Assembly: GCF_003050745.1 (NCBI RefSeq)
Contig: NZ_QAOF01000014.1
Coordinates: 1 to 48,985 of the forward strand
Reading direction: 5' to 3'
Length of the DNA: 48,985 bases
Origin: Sphingomonas sp. PP-CE-3G-477
GTDB taxonomy: Bacteria > Pseudomonadota > Alphaproteobacteria > Sphingomonadales > Sphingomonadaceae
Positions 15,425 to 22,971 of this stretch are shown piece by piece (the first letter of the stretch is position 1; each line of letters starts with the position of its first letter). Position numbers and translations under genes: made by a program. The notes under the pieces were generated by a model. That model was not told the DNA's origin and did no database searches. It worked only from the letters and a program-made list of their open reading frames with translations.

Positions 15425-16399
15425 GTGACCACATCCGCCGTCTCGACCCCAGCCGAATGGGCGCACCACAAGGCCGTCTGGATCGGTTTTCCGAGCCATG
15501 CGGACTTATGGCTGGAGGATCTCGAACCCGCACGGGACGAGGTCGTGGCGTTCGCCAAGGCGGTTCATGCCGGCGGCAAGGGCGAGACGGTGATTCTGGT
15601 CGCGGCGGACGTCGGCTCGGCAACGACGGCCAAGAAGCTGGCGCCGTTCGCGGACGTGGTGGTCGAGCCGTTCGGCGATATCTGGTTGCGCGATACCGCG
15701 CCGATCATCGTCGGCGACGGTAGCGCGCGGGACTTCCGGTTCAACGGCTGGGGCGGGAAGTACGACTTGCCCGGCGACGACACGATCGGTCAGCGACTGG
15801 CGGAGAGCCGGAACACGCAGGTCGAGGCGTGCGACTGGGTGCTCGAGGGCGGCGCGATCGATGGCGATGGTACCGGGACGGTCGTCACGACGCAGCAGTG
15901 CCTGCTCAACCGCAACCGCAATCCGTCGCTGACCAAGGCGGATATCGAGGCGCGGCTGGCGGCGGATCTCGGCTATACCCGCGTGGTGTGGCTGGGGGAC
16001 GGGCTGGTCAACGATCATACCGATGGCCACGTCGACAACCTCGCGCGGTTCGTCGGCGAGGGACGCGTGGCGATCCCCAAGGCGACCGACAACGATCCGA
16101 ACTGGCAGGTGTACCAGAATGCCGCGCGCGATGCCGAGGCGGCCGGGCTGGAGGTCGTGACGATCCCATCGCCAGGCCGTGTGCTCCGCGACGAGGAGGT
16201 CGTGCCGGCGAGCTACATGAACTTCTATATCGGCAATGCCGCGGTGGTGGTGCCGTTGTATGGGGCGGAGAACGACCAGGCGGCGGTCGTGGCTATCCAG
16301 GCGCTGTTCCCGGATCGTAAGGTGGTGGGGCAACGTGCGGATCATATCCTGACGGGCGGCGGAAGCTTTCACTGCATCTCGCAGCAGATTCCGGGGTAG
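15425..16399 (+). CDS. aguA: Agmatine deiminase
   Basis: Hydrolyses agmatine to N-carbamoylputrescine in polyamine metabolism (peptidylarginine-deiminase fold). 324 residues from GTG 15425, supported by AGGAG at 15410-15414. Guanidine-modifying signatures: DIWLRDTAPI at 85-94, NGWGGKYD at 107-114, VLEGGAIDGDG at 139-149, His202 in DGHVDN, and the nucleophile Cys317 in GGSFHCISQQ. An N-carbamoylputrescine amidase (aguB), the usual partner, is not in the window; here the neighbour is the M28 peptidase, so peptide-derived arginine is one possible link, by inference. Confidence 0.93.
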   Translation: MTTSAVSTPAEWAHHKAVWIGFPSHADLWLEDLEPARDEVVAFAKAVHAGGKGETVILVAADVGSATTAKKLAPFADVVVEPFGDIWLRDTAPIIVGDGSARDFRFNGWGGKYDLPGDDTIGQRLAESRNTQVEACDWVLEGGAIDGDGTGTVVTTQQCLLNRNRNPSLTKADIEARLAADLGYTRVVWLGDGLVNDHTDGHVDNLARFVGEGRVAIPKATDNDPNWQVYQNAARDAEAAGLEVVTIPSPGRVLRDEEVVPASYMNFYIGNAAVVVPLYGAENDQAAVVAIQALFPDRKVVGQRADHILTGGGSFHCISQQIPG

Positions 16400-16410
16400 G
16401 TCCCTTACAG

Positions 16411-16559
16411 CCGTTCGTCCTGAGTAGCCGTCGAGTAGCTCCGTAAGGAGCGTATCGAGACGGCGTATCGAAGGATAGGTTGTCACGCGGAACCTGTACC
16501 TCGATACGAGCCCTCGATACGCCCAAGCGGGCTACTCGATCTCTACTCGGCACGAACGG
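16411..16559. repeat. Inverted repeat element, TTCGTCCTGAGTAG type, without ORF
   Basis: The left arm 16411-16479 opens CCGTTCGTCCTGAGTAG and ends GTATCGAAGGATAGG. The right arm 16497-16559 is an inverted, diverged copy ending CACGAACGG. Same family as the repeats bracketing the GIY-YIG domain, but only about 17 bases lie between the arms. Confidence 0.75.
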
Positions 16560-16604
16560 TATGGGAGTTGCCGTGTTTGTCCCGTACCCTGAATCAACAG
16601 CCCC

Positions 16605-16703
16605 CCCCGGCGAAGGCCGGGGCCTAATTGGGGGACTTAACCAACGGAGGACTACCCTTCGTTACGCCAACCTTCCCAATTGGGCCCCCGCCTTCGCCGG
16701 GGT
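16605..16703. repeat. REP-like hairpin pair, CCCCGGC family
   Basis: CCCCGGC-GAAG-GCCGGGG in the left arm, TTGGGCCCCCGCCTTCGCC in the right arm. Related units at 20226-20332, 37243-37346, 40564-40670 and 44554-44658. With the preceding element it fills the 324-base gap between convergent aguA and the methyltransferase gene. Confidence 0.88.
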
Positions 16704-16723
16704 GCTGGCTAATCAAAGCGAGT

Positions 16724-17593
16724 TCAGCGGCTCCAGCGGGCCCAGATTGCCGTCGGGAGCGTCAGCCCGCGCGCTTCCTCGCGTACACCTAACTCGCCGA
16801 CTTCGACCTTGCCGGGGAGGTCCGCGAAGACCTGGTTCAGCAGTTCGCCGATCGCGATCGCTGACATCCGCACCGCGTATACCGTGAGGAACAGGAAGCG
16901 AGAGTTCTCGTCGAGCAGCTTGCGGCAGTCGGCGATCAGCTTGGGAAGGTCCTCTTCAAGCCGCCAGACCTCACCCTCCGGCCCACGCCCATATTTCGGC
17001 GGATCGAGCAAAATCCCATCATACCGCCGCCCCCTCCGAACCTCCCGCGCGACAAACTTCGCCGCATCATCCGTCATCCAGCGGATCGGCGCATCGGCCA
17101 TGCCCGACAGTTTCGCGTTCGCCTTCGCCGCCTCGACCGACTTCTTCGAGGCATCGACATGCACCATGCGGACGCCCTTGGTCGCCATCGCCAGCGTGCC
17201 GACGCCGGTATAGCCGAACAGGTTCATGCATTCGGGCGACTCGAGCCCCGCGACGCGCTCGCGCATCCAGCTCCACACCGGCGCCATGTCGGGAAAGAAA
17301 CCAAGGTGGCGGAACGGGGTCGTCTGCGCGGTGTACGACACCTCGTTCCACTTGAGCGTCCAGCCTTCGCGAGGAACGGGCTCGGAGAATTCCCAGCGGC
17401 CGCCGCCATCCTCGTCGGAGCCGGGGACGAATTCGCCCTGCGCCTGCCAGTCGGTCGAGGCGGGCGCCCACATCGCCTGCGGCTCGGGGCGGATGAAGCG
17501 GAAACGGCCATAGCGTTCGAGCTTCTTGCCGTGGCCCGAGTCGATCAGGCCGTAATCCGCCCAGGGTTCGCCTATGAGGGTTTCCAGCTTCAT
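16724..17593 (-). CDS. Class I SAM-dependent rRNA methyltransferase (RlmI/RlmK-like)
   Basis: 289 residues. The SAM-binding Rossmann core has motif I NLFGYTGVGTLAMATKG near residues 124-140, VHVDASKKSVEAAKAN, and motif IV ILLDPPKYGRGP, which is the PP-K-x-G-R signature of rRNA cytosine-5 or guanine-N7/N2 methyltransferases of the RlmI/RlmKL group. A substrate-binding N-terminal region (DYGLIDSGHGKKLERYGRFRF) precedes. No PUA domain is evident. The exact target base cannot be read from sequence. The ATG overlaps the thrC stop (ATGA), implying co-translation. Confidence 0.85.
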   Translation of the reverse strand: MKLETLIGEPWADYGLIDSGHGKKLERYGRFRFIRPEPQAMWAPASTDWQAQGEFVPGSDEDGGGRWEFSEPVPREGWTLKWNEVSYTAQTTPFRHLGFFPDMAPVWSWMRERVAGLESPECMNLFGYTGVGTLAMATKGVRMVHVDASKKSVEAAKANAKLSGMADAPIRWMTDDAAKFVAREVRRGRRYDGILLDPPKYGRGPEGEVWRLEEDLPKLIADCRKLLDENSRFLFLTVYAVRMSAIAIGELLNQVFADLPGKVEVGELGVREEARGLTLPTAIWARWSR

Positions 17594-18990
17594 GCCGACG
17601 GCTTCGCGCGCTCGGTGATGTAGGCGGTGATCGCTTCGAACGTCGCCGGCAGGGTTGCGTAGCGCTCCTCACGGTCGAACAGGTCGCCGACGCGGGTTGG
17701 CAGCGAGGGGCGCACGCCGGTCGCGCGCTCGACCGCGTCGCCGAACTTGGCGGGGTGCGCGGTGGCGAGCGTCACGATGGGGACGCCGGCGGGAACTTCG
17801 GTACGCAGCGCGGCGGCGAGGCCGATCGCGGTGTGCGGGTCGATCACTTGGCCCGCGTGCTCGTGCGCCCAGCGCATTGCCAGCGTCATGTCGTCGAGGT
17901 CGATGCGTTCGCTCTGGAAGAGGGCGGAGGCACCTTGCGATTGCGCATTGGTGAGGCGCATTGCTCCCGAGGATTCAAAGCCGGCCATTTGTGCAGCGAG
18001 CGCTGCGCCATCGCGGTCGCCGAGGTCGAACAACAGGCGCTCGAAGTTCGAGCTGACCTGGATGTCCATCGACGGGGTCGGGGTCTGCTGGACGCCCCCC
18101 TTCGAATAATCGCCGGTGCTGAGCGCGCGGTGGAGGATATCGTTGACGTTGGTCGCGACCACCAGCTTGGCCACCGGCAGCCCCATCTTAGCCGCGACAT
18201 AGCCCGCGAACACGTCACCGAAATTGCCGGTCGGGACCGCAAACGCGATCCCGCGATCGGGCGCCCCGAGGCGGACGGCGGCGTAGAAGAAATACACCAC
18301 CTGCGCCATCAGGCGGGCCCAGTTGATCGAATTGACCGCGGACAGCGCGAACTTGGTCGAGAAGGCGCGATCGTTGAACATCGCCTTCACCAGTGCCTGC
18401 GCGTCGTCGAAGCTGCCCTCGATCGCGATGTTGTAGACGTTGGGGCTGAGCACCGTGGTCATCTGGCGGCGCTGGACGTCGGAGATGCGGCCGACCGGGT
18501 GGAGCATGAAGATGTCGATCCCCTCGCGTCCCGCGACCGCGTCGATCGCGGCCGAGCCGGTGTCGCCGCTGGTCGCGCCGACGATCGTCAGGCGCTTGTC
18601 CGTGCCGGCGAGGAAGCGCTCGAAGAACAGCCCGAGTAGCTGTAGTGCGACGTCCTTGAACGCGAGCGTCGGGCCGTGGAAGAGTTCGAGCAGCCACTGG
18701 TCGTGGTCGAGCTGCACGAGGGGGACGACTGCGGCGTGCGAGAATCGGCCATAGGCTTGTTCGCAGAGCGCCTTCAGTTCCTCGCGCGTGATCGTATCGC
18801 CGACGAACGGAGCCATCACCGCGACGGCGGTGTCGACATAGGATAGCCCAGCGAGCTCAGCGATCTCGTCGCGGGTCAGCGTCGGCCACGCGTCGGGAAG
18901 GTAGAGGCCGCCATCGGAGGCGAGGCCGGCGAGCGTCGCCGCTTCGAAATCGAGGATGGGCGCCGAGCCGCGGGTGCTGATGTAACGCAT
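17590..18990 (-). CDS. thrC: Threonine synthase
   Basis: PLP enzyme converting O-phosphohomoserine to threonine. 466 residues from ATG 18990, beginning MRYISTRGSAPILDFEAATL, the standard N-terminus. PLP Lys112 is in HGPTLAFKDVALQLLG; GATSGDTGSAAIDAVAG and VPTGNFGDVFAGYVA are the phosphate/PLP loops. C-terminal VTLATAHPAKFGDAVE is typical of the long proteobacterial form. It lies downstream of the cytochrome oxidase assembly genes across a REP unit and is coupled to the methyltransferase. Confidence 0.97.
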   Translation of the reverse strand: MRYISTRGSAPILDFEAATLAGLASDGGLYLPDAWPTLTRDEIAELAGLSYVDTAVAVMAPFVGDTITREELKALCEQAYGRFSHAAVVPLVQLDHDQWLLELFHGPTLAFKDVALQLLGLFFERFLAGTDKRLTIVGATSGDTGSAAIDAVAGREGIDIFMLHPVGRISDVQRRQMTTVLSPNVYNIAIEGSFDDAQALVKAMFNDRAFSTKFALSAVNSINWARLMAQVVYFFYAAVRLGAPDRGIAFAVPTGNFGDVFAGYVAAKMGLPVAKLVVATNVNDILHRALSTGDYSKGGVQQTPTPSMDIQVSSNFERLLFDLGDRDGAALAAQMAGFESSGAMRLTNAQSQGASALFQSERIDLDDMTLAMRWAHEHAGQVIDPHTAIGLAAALRTEVPAGVPIVTLATAHPAKFGDAVERATGVRPSLPTRVGDLFDREERYATLPATFEAITAYITERAKPSA

Positions 18991-19041
18991 GTTCCGTCGG
19001 TTAGCGGGCTGAGCGGAAGGGAACAAGCTGCGCGCTTTCCG

Positions 19042-19118
19042 TTTTCCTGCGAACGCAGGAATCCAGGGTTATGGAGGGATGCGCGCGGTACCCTGGGCTC
19101 CTGCGTTCGCAGGAGAAC
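19042..19118. repeat. REP-like hairpin pair, TTCCTGC-GAAC type
   Basis: TTCCTGC-GAAC-GCAGGAA in the left arm and the inverted CTCCTGCGTTCGCAGGAG in the right arm. It ends 2 bases from the SURF1 stop and separates the oxidase genes from thrC. Confidence 0.85.
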
Positions 19119-19120
19119 GG

Positions 19121-19723
19121 CTAGCGAGGCCGGCGGCGGAGCACGAGGGTGTAGATGATCGCGGCGATGGCGGCGAAGAAGAACCATTGGCCGGCATAGG
19201 CGAGGTGGTTGTTCGGGACCGAGGCGATGTCGGGCTTGCCGTTGGGGTTAAGGCCGGCCTGCGGGGTGTCCGCGACAAGCATCAGGCGCTGCGGGGTGTG
19301 ATCGAACAGCGATCCGATCAGCGAGCGGCCGTCAGGCGCGTGGCTGATGTAGCCGGAGACTTCGCCGCCGGTCCACGCGATCTTGGCCATCGGATCGCGC
19401 GTGGTGCCGAGCTGGACGATCATGCCGGGGCCTTCCGCGCCGGTGCGGCACTGGGCGATCGCGCGGAAGCCGGACTTGCCGGCGCCGGCGAGCTTGATGT
19501 CGGTCGGCTGGAGGCAGAGGCCCGAGGCGCGGCGAAAGAGCAGCGTCTCATCGGGGATGCGCGGGAAAGCCATCGGCGGCTTCGCGGGGTTGGCGGCGAG
19601 CTGGGCGAGGAACGCCTCCTTTTTCGGGAGGCGGTCGAGGAGTTGCCACAGGCCGAGACCGATCATCGCCGCGATCGCGAGCGTGACGAGAATGGTCGGG
19701 ATTATCGGAATGCGTCGTGTCAC
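19121..19723 (-). CDS. SURF1 family cytochrome oxidase assembly protein
   Basis: 200 residues with the SURF1 plan: an N-terminal transmembrane helix at about 8-27 (IPTILVTLAIAAMIGLGLWQL), a periplasmic domain with WQLLDRLPKKEAFLAQL, and a C-terminal helix at about 172-192 preceded by PNNHLAYAGQWFFFAAIAAI, the classic N-x-x-x-Y-A-x-Q-W-F signature. It takes part in haem a insertion into subunit I. GTG start at 19721-19723 overlaps the DUF983 stop. Confidence 0.93.
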   Translation of the reverse strand: MTRRIPIIPTILVTLAIAAMIGLGLWQLLDRLPKKEAFLAQLAANPAKPPMAFPRIPDETLLFRRASGLCLQPTDIKLAGAGKSGFRAIAQCRTGAEGPGMIVQLGTTRDPMAKIAWTGGEVSGYISHAPDGRSLIGSLFDHTPQRLMLVADTPQAGLNPNGKPDIASVPNNHLAYAGQWFFFAAIAAIIYTLVLRRRPR

Positions 19724-20103
19724 GGGTCGATTCGGCCTTCGCGGGCTGCATTGCGGTATTCGGCGGACATAAGCGCGCCTTTAGCCGCTCGGAGGGAAAG
19801 CACGACGCCGCCGGCGGTGAAGGGGATCCAGATCAGCATGTGCAGCCAGAGCGGGGGATGGACCTTGAGTTCGAGCGTGATTGCGAGCGCGACGACTAGC
19901 GCGCCGAGGATCAGGGTCAGGAATGCAGCAGGGCCGTCGCCGACGTTGAACTTGCTGAAGTCGAGCCCGCAGTTCGGGCAACGGTCGGCGAAGTTGGACC
20001 ATTTCGCGAAGAGCGTGGGCTTGCCGCAGCGTGGGCAGAGGCCTTTCAGCGCGACCTGGGCGATCGTGGGGGCGTTGGCGAGCGGGTATGGGTCTTCGGT
20101 CAT
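19720..20103 (-). CDS. DUF983 family zinc-ribbon membrane protein
   Basis: 127 residues. A zinc ribbon with Cys23, Cys26, Cys42 and Cys45 (GLCPRCGKPTLF, RCPNCGLDFS) is followed by two hydrophobic helices at about 58-80 and 85-103. DUF983 genes are regularly found between ctaE and SURF1 in alphaproteobacterial oxidase operons; their role in assembly is unproven. The ATG at 20103 is used; the frame upstream is REP-derived. Confidence 0.9.
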   Translation of the reverse strand: MTEDPYPLANAPTIAQVALKGLCPRCGKPTLFAKWSNFADRCPNCGLDFSKFNVGDGPAAFLTLILGALVVALAITLELKVHPPLWLHMLIWIPFTAGGVVLSLRAAKGALMSAEYRNAAREGRIDP

Positions 20104-20124
20104 GCGGTCAGCGCTCTCCCTTGT

Positions 20125-20173
20125 TTCCCCGCGAAGGCGGGGATCCAGACTGGGCTCCCGCCTTCGCGGGAGA
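20125..20173. repeat. REP-like hairpin pair, CCCCGC-GAAG type
   Basis: CCCCGC-GAAG-GCGGGG and the inverted CCCGCCTTCGCGGG separated by a very short spacer (ATCCAGACTGGGCT). Confidence 0.85.
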
Positions 20174-20225
20174 ATAAGGGAGGGAGCGGTGGTTGGTTCG
20201 CGTCCGTGCCGCATCCAAAACCGTC

Positions 20226-20332
20226 ACCACCCCGGCGAAGGCCGGGGCCCAATCGGGGTACGCCATTAACTGCGGATAGCGCTTCGTTACTGCAGCCTTC
20301 CAAATTGGGCCCCGGCCTTCGCCGGGGTGGTA
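20226..20332. repeat. REP-like hairpin pair, CCCCGGC family
   Basis: ACCCCGGC-GAAG-GCCGGGGCC in the left arm, inverted copy in the right arm. With the 20125-20173 unit it fills the gap between ctaE and the DUF983 gene and could stabilise or end the upstream oxidase transcript. Confidence 0.9.
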
Positions 20333-20370
20333 GCTATCGGGGTGTTCGCAGTTGATGGGATGGAAAAAAC

Positions 20371-21297
20371 TCAACCGCCGTGGACGGGTGCGCCCCAGCC
20401 GCCCCAGACGTAGACGGTAACGAACAGGAACAACCACACGACGTCGACGAAGTGCCAGTACCACGCCGCCGCCTCGAAGCCGAAATGCTGGCGCGGGGTG
20501 AAGTCGCCGCGGTACGCGCGGACCAGACAGACGATCAGGAAGATCGTGCCGATCAGCACGTGGAAACCGTGGAAGCCGGTCGCCATGAAGAACGCCGCGC
20601 CGTAGTTGATGCCCTTGAACGGGAACGGTGCGTGGACGTACTCGTAAGCCTGGATCGAGCTGAACAGCGCGCCGAGAATAACGGTAAGCCACAGGCCCTT
20701 GAGCACGCCGTCGCGGTTGCCGACGCCGATCAGGCCCCAGGCGCCGGTCTTCTCGCCGCCACGCTGGTTGTGGATCAGCGCGTGGTGCGCCCACGTCACG
20801 GTGGTGCCGGAGGTCAGCAGGATCAGCGTGTTGAGCAGCGGCAGTTCGAACGGGTTGATGACCGTCAGGCCCTTTGGCGGCCACTGCGCGACGATCGCCG
20901 CGCCACCTTCGACGGCGCGTGTGACGCTGCCGTCGGCATAGGTCATCGCGGTCGGGAACAGCGAGAAGTCGAAAAACGCCCAGAACCAGCCGACGAAGAA
21001 CATCACTTCGGAGGCGATGAACAGGATCATGCCGTAGCGGAAATGGAGCTGGACGACGGGGGTGTGGTCGCCCGCATGCGCTTCCTTGATGACCTGCGCC
21101 CACCAGCTGTAGAAGGTGAAGAGCAGCCCGGTCAGGCCGATGAAGAAGATCCAGCCGCCGCCATTGGGCTTGTCGATATGGCCGCCGTGCATCCACATGA
21201 TGCCGCCGACCGCCATGATCAGTGCGGAGAACGACCCGACCAGCGGCCAGATGCTCGGCGGCAGGATGTGGTAATCATGGTTCTTGGCGCCGGCCAT
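20371..21297 (-). CDS. ctaE: Cytochrome c oxidase subunit III
   Basis: 308 residues with seven predicted transmembrane helices. Recognisable stretches: ILPPSIWPLVGSFSALIM at the N-terminus, HFRYGMILFIASEVMFFVGWFWAFF near residues 86-111, ATGFHGFHVLIGTIFLIVCL and YWHFVDVVWLFLFVTVYVWG near the C-terminus. Part of the aa3-type terminal oxidase; binds lipids and supports proton uptake. It is 30 bases downstream of ctaG on the same strand. Confidence 0.97.
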   Translation of the reverse strand: MAGAKNHDYHILPPSIWPLVGSFSALIMAVGGIMWMHGGHIDKPNGGGWIFFIGLTGLLFTFYSWWAQVIKEAHAGDHTPVVQLHFRYGMILFIASEVMFFVGWFWAFFDFSLFPTAMTYADGSVTRAVEGGAAIVAQWPPKGLTVINPFELPLLNTLILLTSGTTVTWAHHALIHNQRGGEKTGAWGLIGVGNRDGVLKGLWLTVILGALFSSIQAYEYVHAPFPFKGINYGAAFFMATGFHGFHVLIGTIFLIVCLVRAYRGDFTPRQHFGFEAAAWYWHFVDVVWLFLFVTVYVWGGWGAPVHGG

Positions 21298-21327
21298 CGG
21301 TACTCCCCTATTTTCTTTGGCGACGTT

Positions 21328-21879
21328 CTAGCTGGCTGTTTTCGCAGAATCCACCGGGTAAAACGTATAGCTGAGCGTGATCGTCTGGATATCGGCCGCG
21401 TCGGGGTCGGTCAGGATCTTCGGATCGACGAAGAAGATCACCGGCATCCGCGCGGTCTCGCCGGGCTTGAGCGTCTGCTGCGTGAAGCAGAAACACTGGA
21501 TCTTGGTAAAATACTTGCCGGCCTGCGCAGGCTGGACGTTGAACGTCGCGGTGCCGGTCAGCGGTTTGTTCGAGGTGTTCGTCGCGGTGAAGAACGCCAT
21601 GTCGCGCGCGCCGACGTCGATCGTGTCCGAACGATTCTCGGGCACGAACTTCCACGGGAGTTTCGGGCTGACGTTGGTGTCGAAGTCGACGGTGATCTTG
21701 TGGTCGACCGCGCCGGGGGCGGCTAGCCCGCGGTTGGTGGTGCCGTTGAGCCCGGTGGCGGCGCAGAACAGGCGGTATAGCGGGACGCTGGCCCAGGCGA
21801 GGCCGGTCATGAAGCAGATGAAGAGCACCGCTAGTGCCGCGGTGCGGTTGGTGCGCGACATGGCCTTCCAGCCATCCAT
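21328..21879 (-). CDS. ctaG: Cytochrome c oxidase assembly protein CtaG (Cox11)
   Basis: 183 residues: one transmembrane helix at about 14-32, then a periplasmic beta-sandwich. The copper-binding CFCF motif is at Cys129-Phe-Cys131 (KIQCFCFTQQTL), and FFVDP follows. Delivers copper to the CuB site of subunit I. Cys39 (YRLFCAATG) near the membrane is also conserved in Cox11. The ATG overlaps the stop of the 45-residue gene by one base. Confidence 0.96.
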   Translation of the reverse strand: MDGWKAMSRTNRTAALAVLFICFMTGLAWASVPLYRLFCAATGLNGTTNRGLAAPGAVDHKITVDFDTNVSPKLPWKFVPENRSDTIDVGARDMAFFTATNTSNKPLTGTATFNVQPAQAGKYFTKIQCFCFTQQTLKPGETARMPVIFFVDPKILTDPDAADIQTITLSYTFYPVDSAKTAS

Positions 21880-22016
21880 CAGTGCGGCATGCCTGCGCGG
21901 ATCTTGGCGATCGAGATGGCGAAGACGAGGATGACGAACGCGCCCAGCAAGAGCGCCATGACGCGGGCGCGGCCGCGCTGGCGGCTGCGGATCAGGTCTG
22001 GATCGGGCAGGCTCAT
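21879..22016 (-). CDS. Small cox-cluster membrane protein (45 aa)
   Basis: 45 residues, fitting precisely between ctaB and ctaG with overlaps at both ends: its ATG overlaps the ctaB stop and its TGA overlaps the ctaG ATG by one base. Basic N-terminus (DPDLIRSRQRGRAR), one transmembrane helix at about 19-37 (VMALLLGAFVILVFAISIA), and a short tail. Alphaproteobacterial oxidase clusters often hold a small single-helix protein at this place (sometimes called CoxF); an assembly role is inferred from position. Confidence 0.8.
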   Translation of the reverse strand: MSLPDPDLIRSRQRGRARVMALLLGAFVILVFAISIAKIRAGMPH

Positions 22017-22912
22017 GCGAACCACCGGTCGACGACCAGCGCGCCGAACATCACGAACAGATACAGGATCGAGTATTTGAACAAGGCCTTCTCCGGTTTC
22101 ATCGCATCGTCGGCATGCGTGGTGCGCTTCGCGACGCGGACGGCGAGCAGCGCGAACCAGCCGGTCAGCAGGACGGCCGCGATGCCGTAGATCGGCCCGG
22201 TCAGCCCGAGCGGCCAAGGGAGGATCGCGACCGCCGCCATCGGGATCGTGTAGAGCCCGATCTGCGTCCGTGTGGTACGCTCGCCCGACACGACGGGGAG
22301 CATCGGCACCCCCGCGGCGGCGTAATCGCTCTTCATGAACAGCGCGAGCGCCCAGAAATGCGGCGGCGTCCACAGGAACACGAACAGGAACAGCAGGACC
22401 GGCAGCAGCGCGATGTCGCCGGTCGCGGCGGTCCAGCCGATCAGCGGCGGGAACGCACCCGCGGCACCGCCGATGACGATGTTCTGCGGCGTGCGGCGCT
22501 TCAGCCAGACGGTGTAGACGAGGACGTAAAACAGGATCGAGACGGTCAGGATCGCGGCGGCGACGATGTTCACCGCGACGCCCATGAACAGCACCGAGAA
22601 CGCGCCGAGCCCGACGCCGAAATGGAGCGCTGCCTGGCGGTCCATCCGGCCGTCGGGGAGCGGGCGCTTCTGCGTGCGGCGCATGACCGCATCGATGTCC
22701 GACTCGTACCATTGGTTGAGCGCACCCGCTGCCCCGGCGCCGAGCGCGATGCAGAGGATCGCGGTGAAGCCGATCACCGGGTGCACGCCGACCGGGGCTG
22801 CGAGCATCCCGCAAAGGCCGGTGAAGACGACGAGCGTCATCACGCGCGGCTTGGTCAGCGCAAGGAAATCGCGCCAATGCGCCGGTGGCAGAAGGGGGGT
22901 GGCAGGAGTCAT
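22013..22912 (-). CDS. ctaB: Protoheme IX farnesyltransferase (haem O synthase)
   Basis: 299 residues, UbiA superfamily polyprenyltransferase with about nine helices. LTKPRVMTLVVFTGLCGML at the start, the first Asp-rich motif NQWYESDIDAVMRRTQKRPLPDGR near residues 85-108, and the second LYDxxF-like region YAAAGVPMLPVVSGERTTR. It adds a farnesyl group to haem b for haem a synthesis. Start ATG at 22912. Confidence 0.97.
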   Translation of the reverse strand: MTPATPLLPPAHWRDFLALTKPRVMTLVVFTGLCGMLAAPVGVHPVIGFTAILCIALGAGAAGALNQWYESDIDAVMRRTQKRPLPDGRMDRQAALHFGVGLGAFSVLFMGVAVNIVAAAILTVSILFYVLVYTVWLKRRTPQNIVIGGAAGAFPPLIGWTAATGDIALLPVLLFLFVFLWTPPHFWALALFMKSDYAAAGVPMLPVVSGERTTRTQIGLYTIPMAAVAILPWPLGLTGPIYGIAAVLLTGWFALLAVRVAKRTTHADDAMKPEKALFKYSILYLFVMFGALVVDRWFA

Positions 22913-22971
22913 GGTTCGGGTATGCTATACGCCTTGCGGCGAGCGTCGGAAACCCTTCGCGTCGTGGCGGT

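Noticed and set aside
13465..15558. A 697-codon minus-strand frame opposite the M28 peptidase
   Set aside because: Same reason: a GC-codon shadow with low-complexity Arg-rich product opposite a gene with intact metal ligands.
17755..18639. Long plus-strand frame opposite thrC
   Set aside because: thrC motifs are intact on the minus strand; the opposite frame is Arg/Asp/His-rich with no domain.
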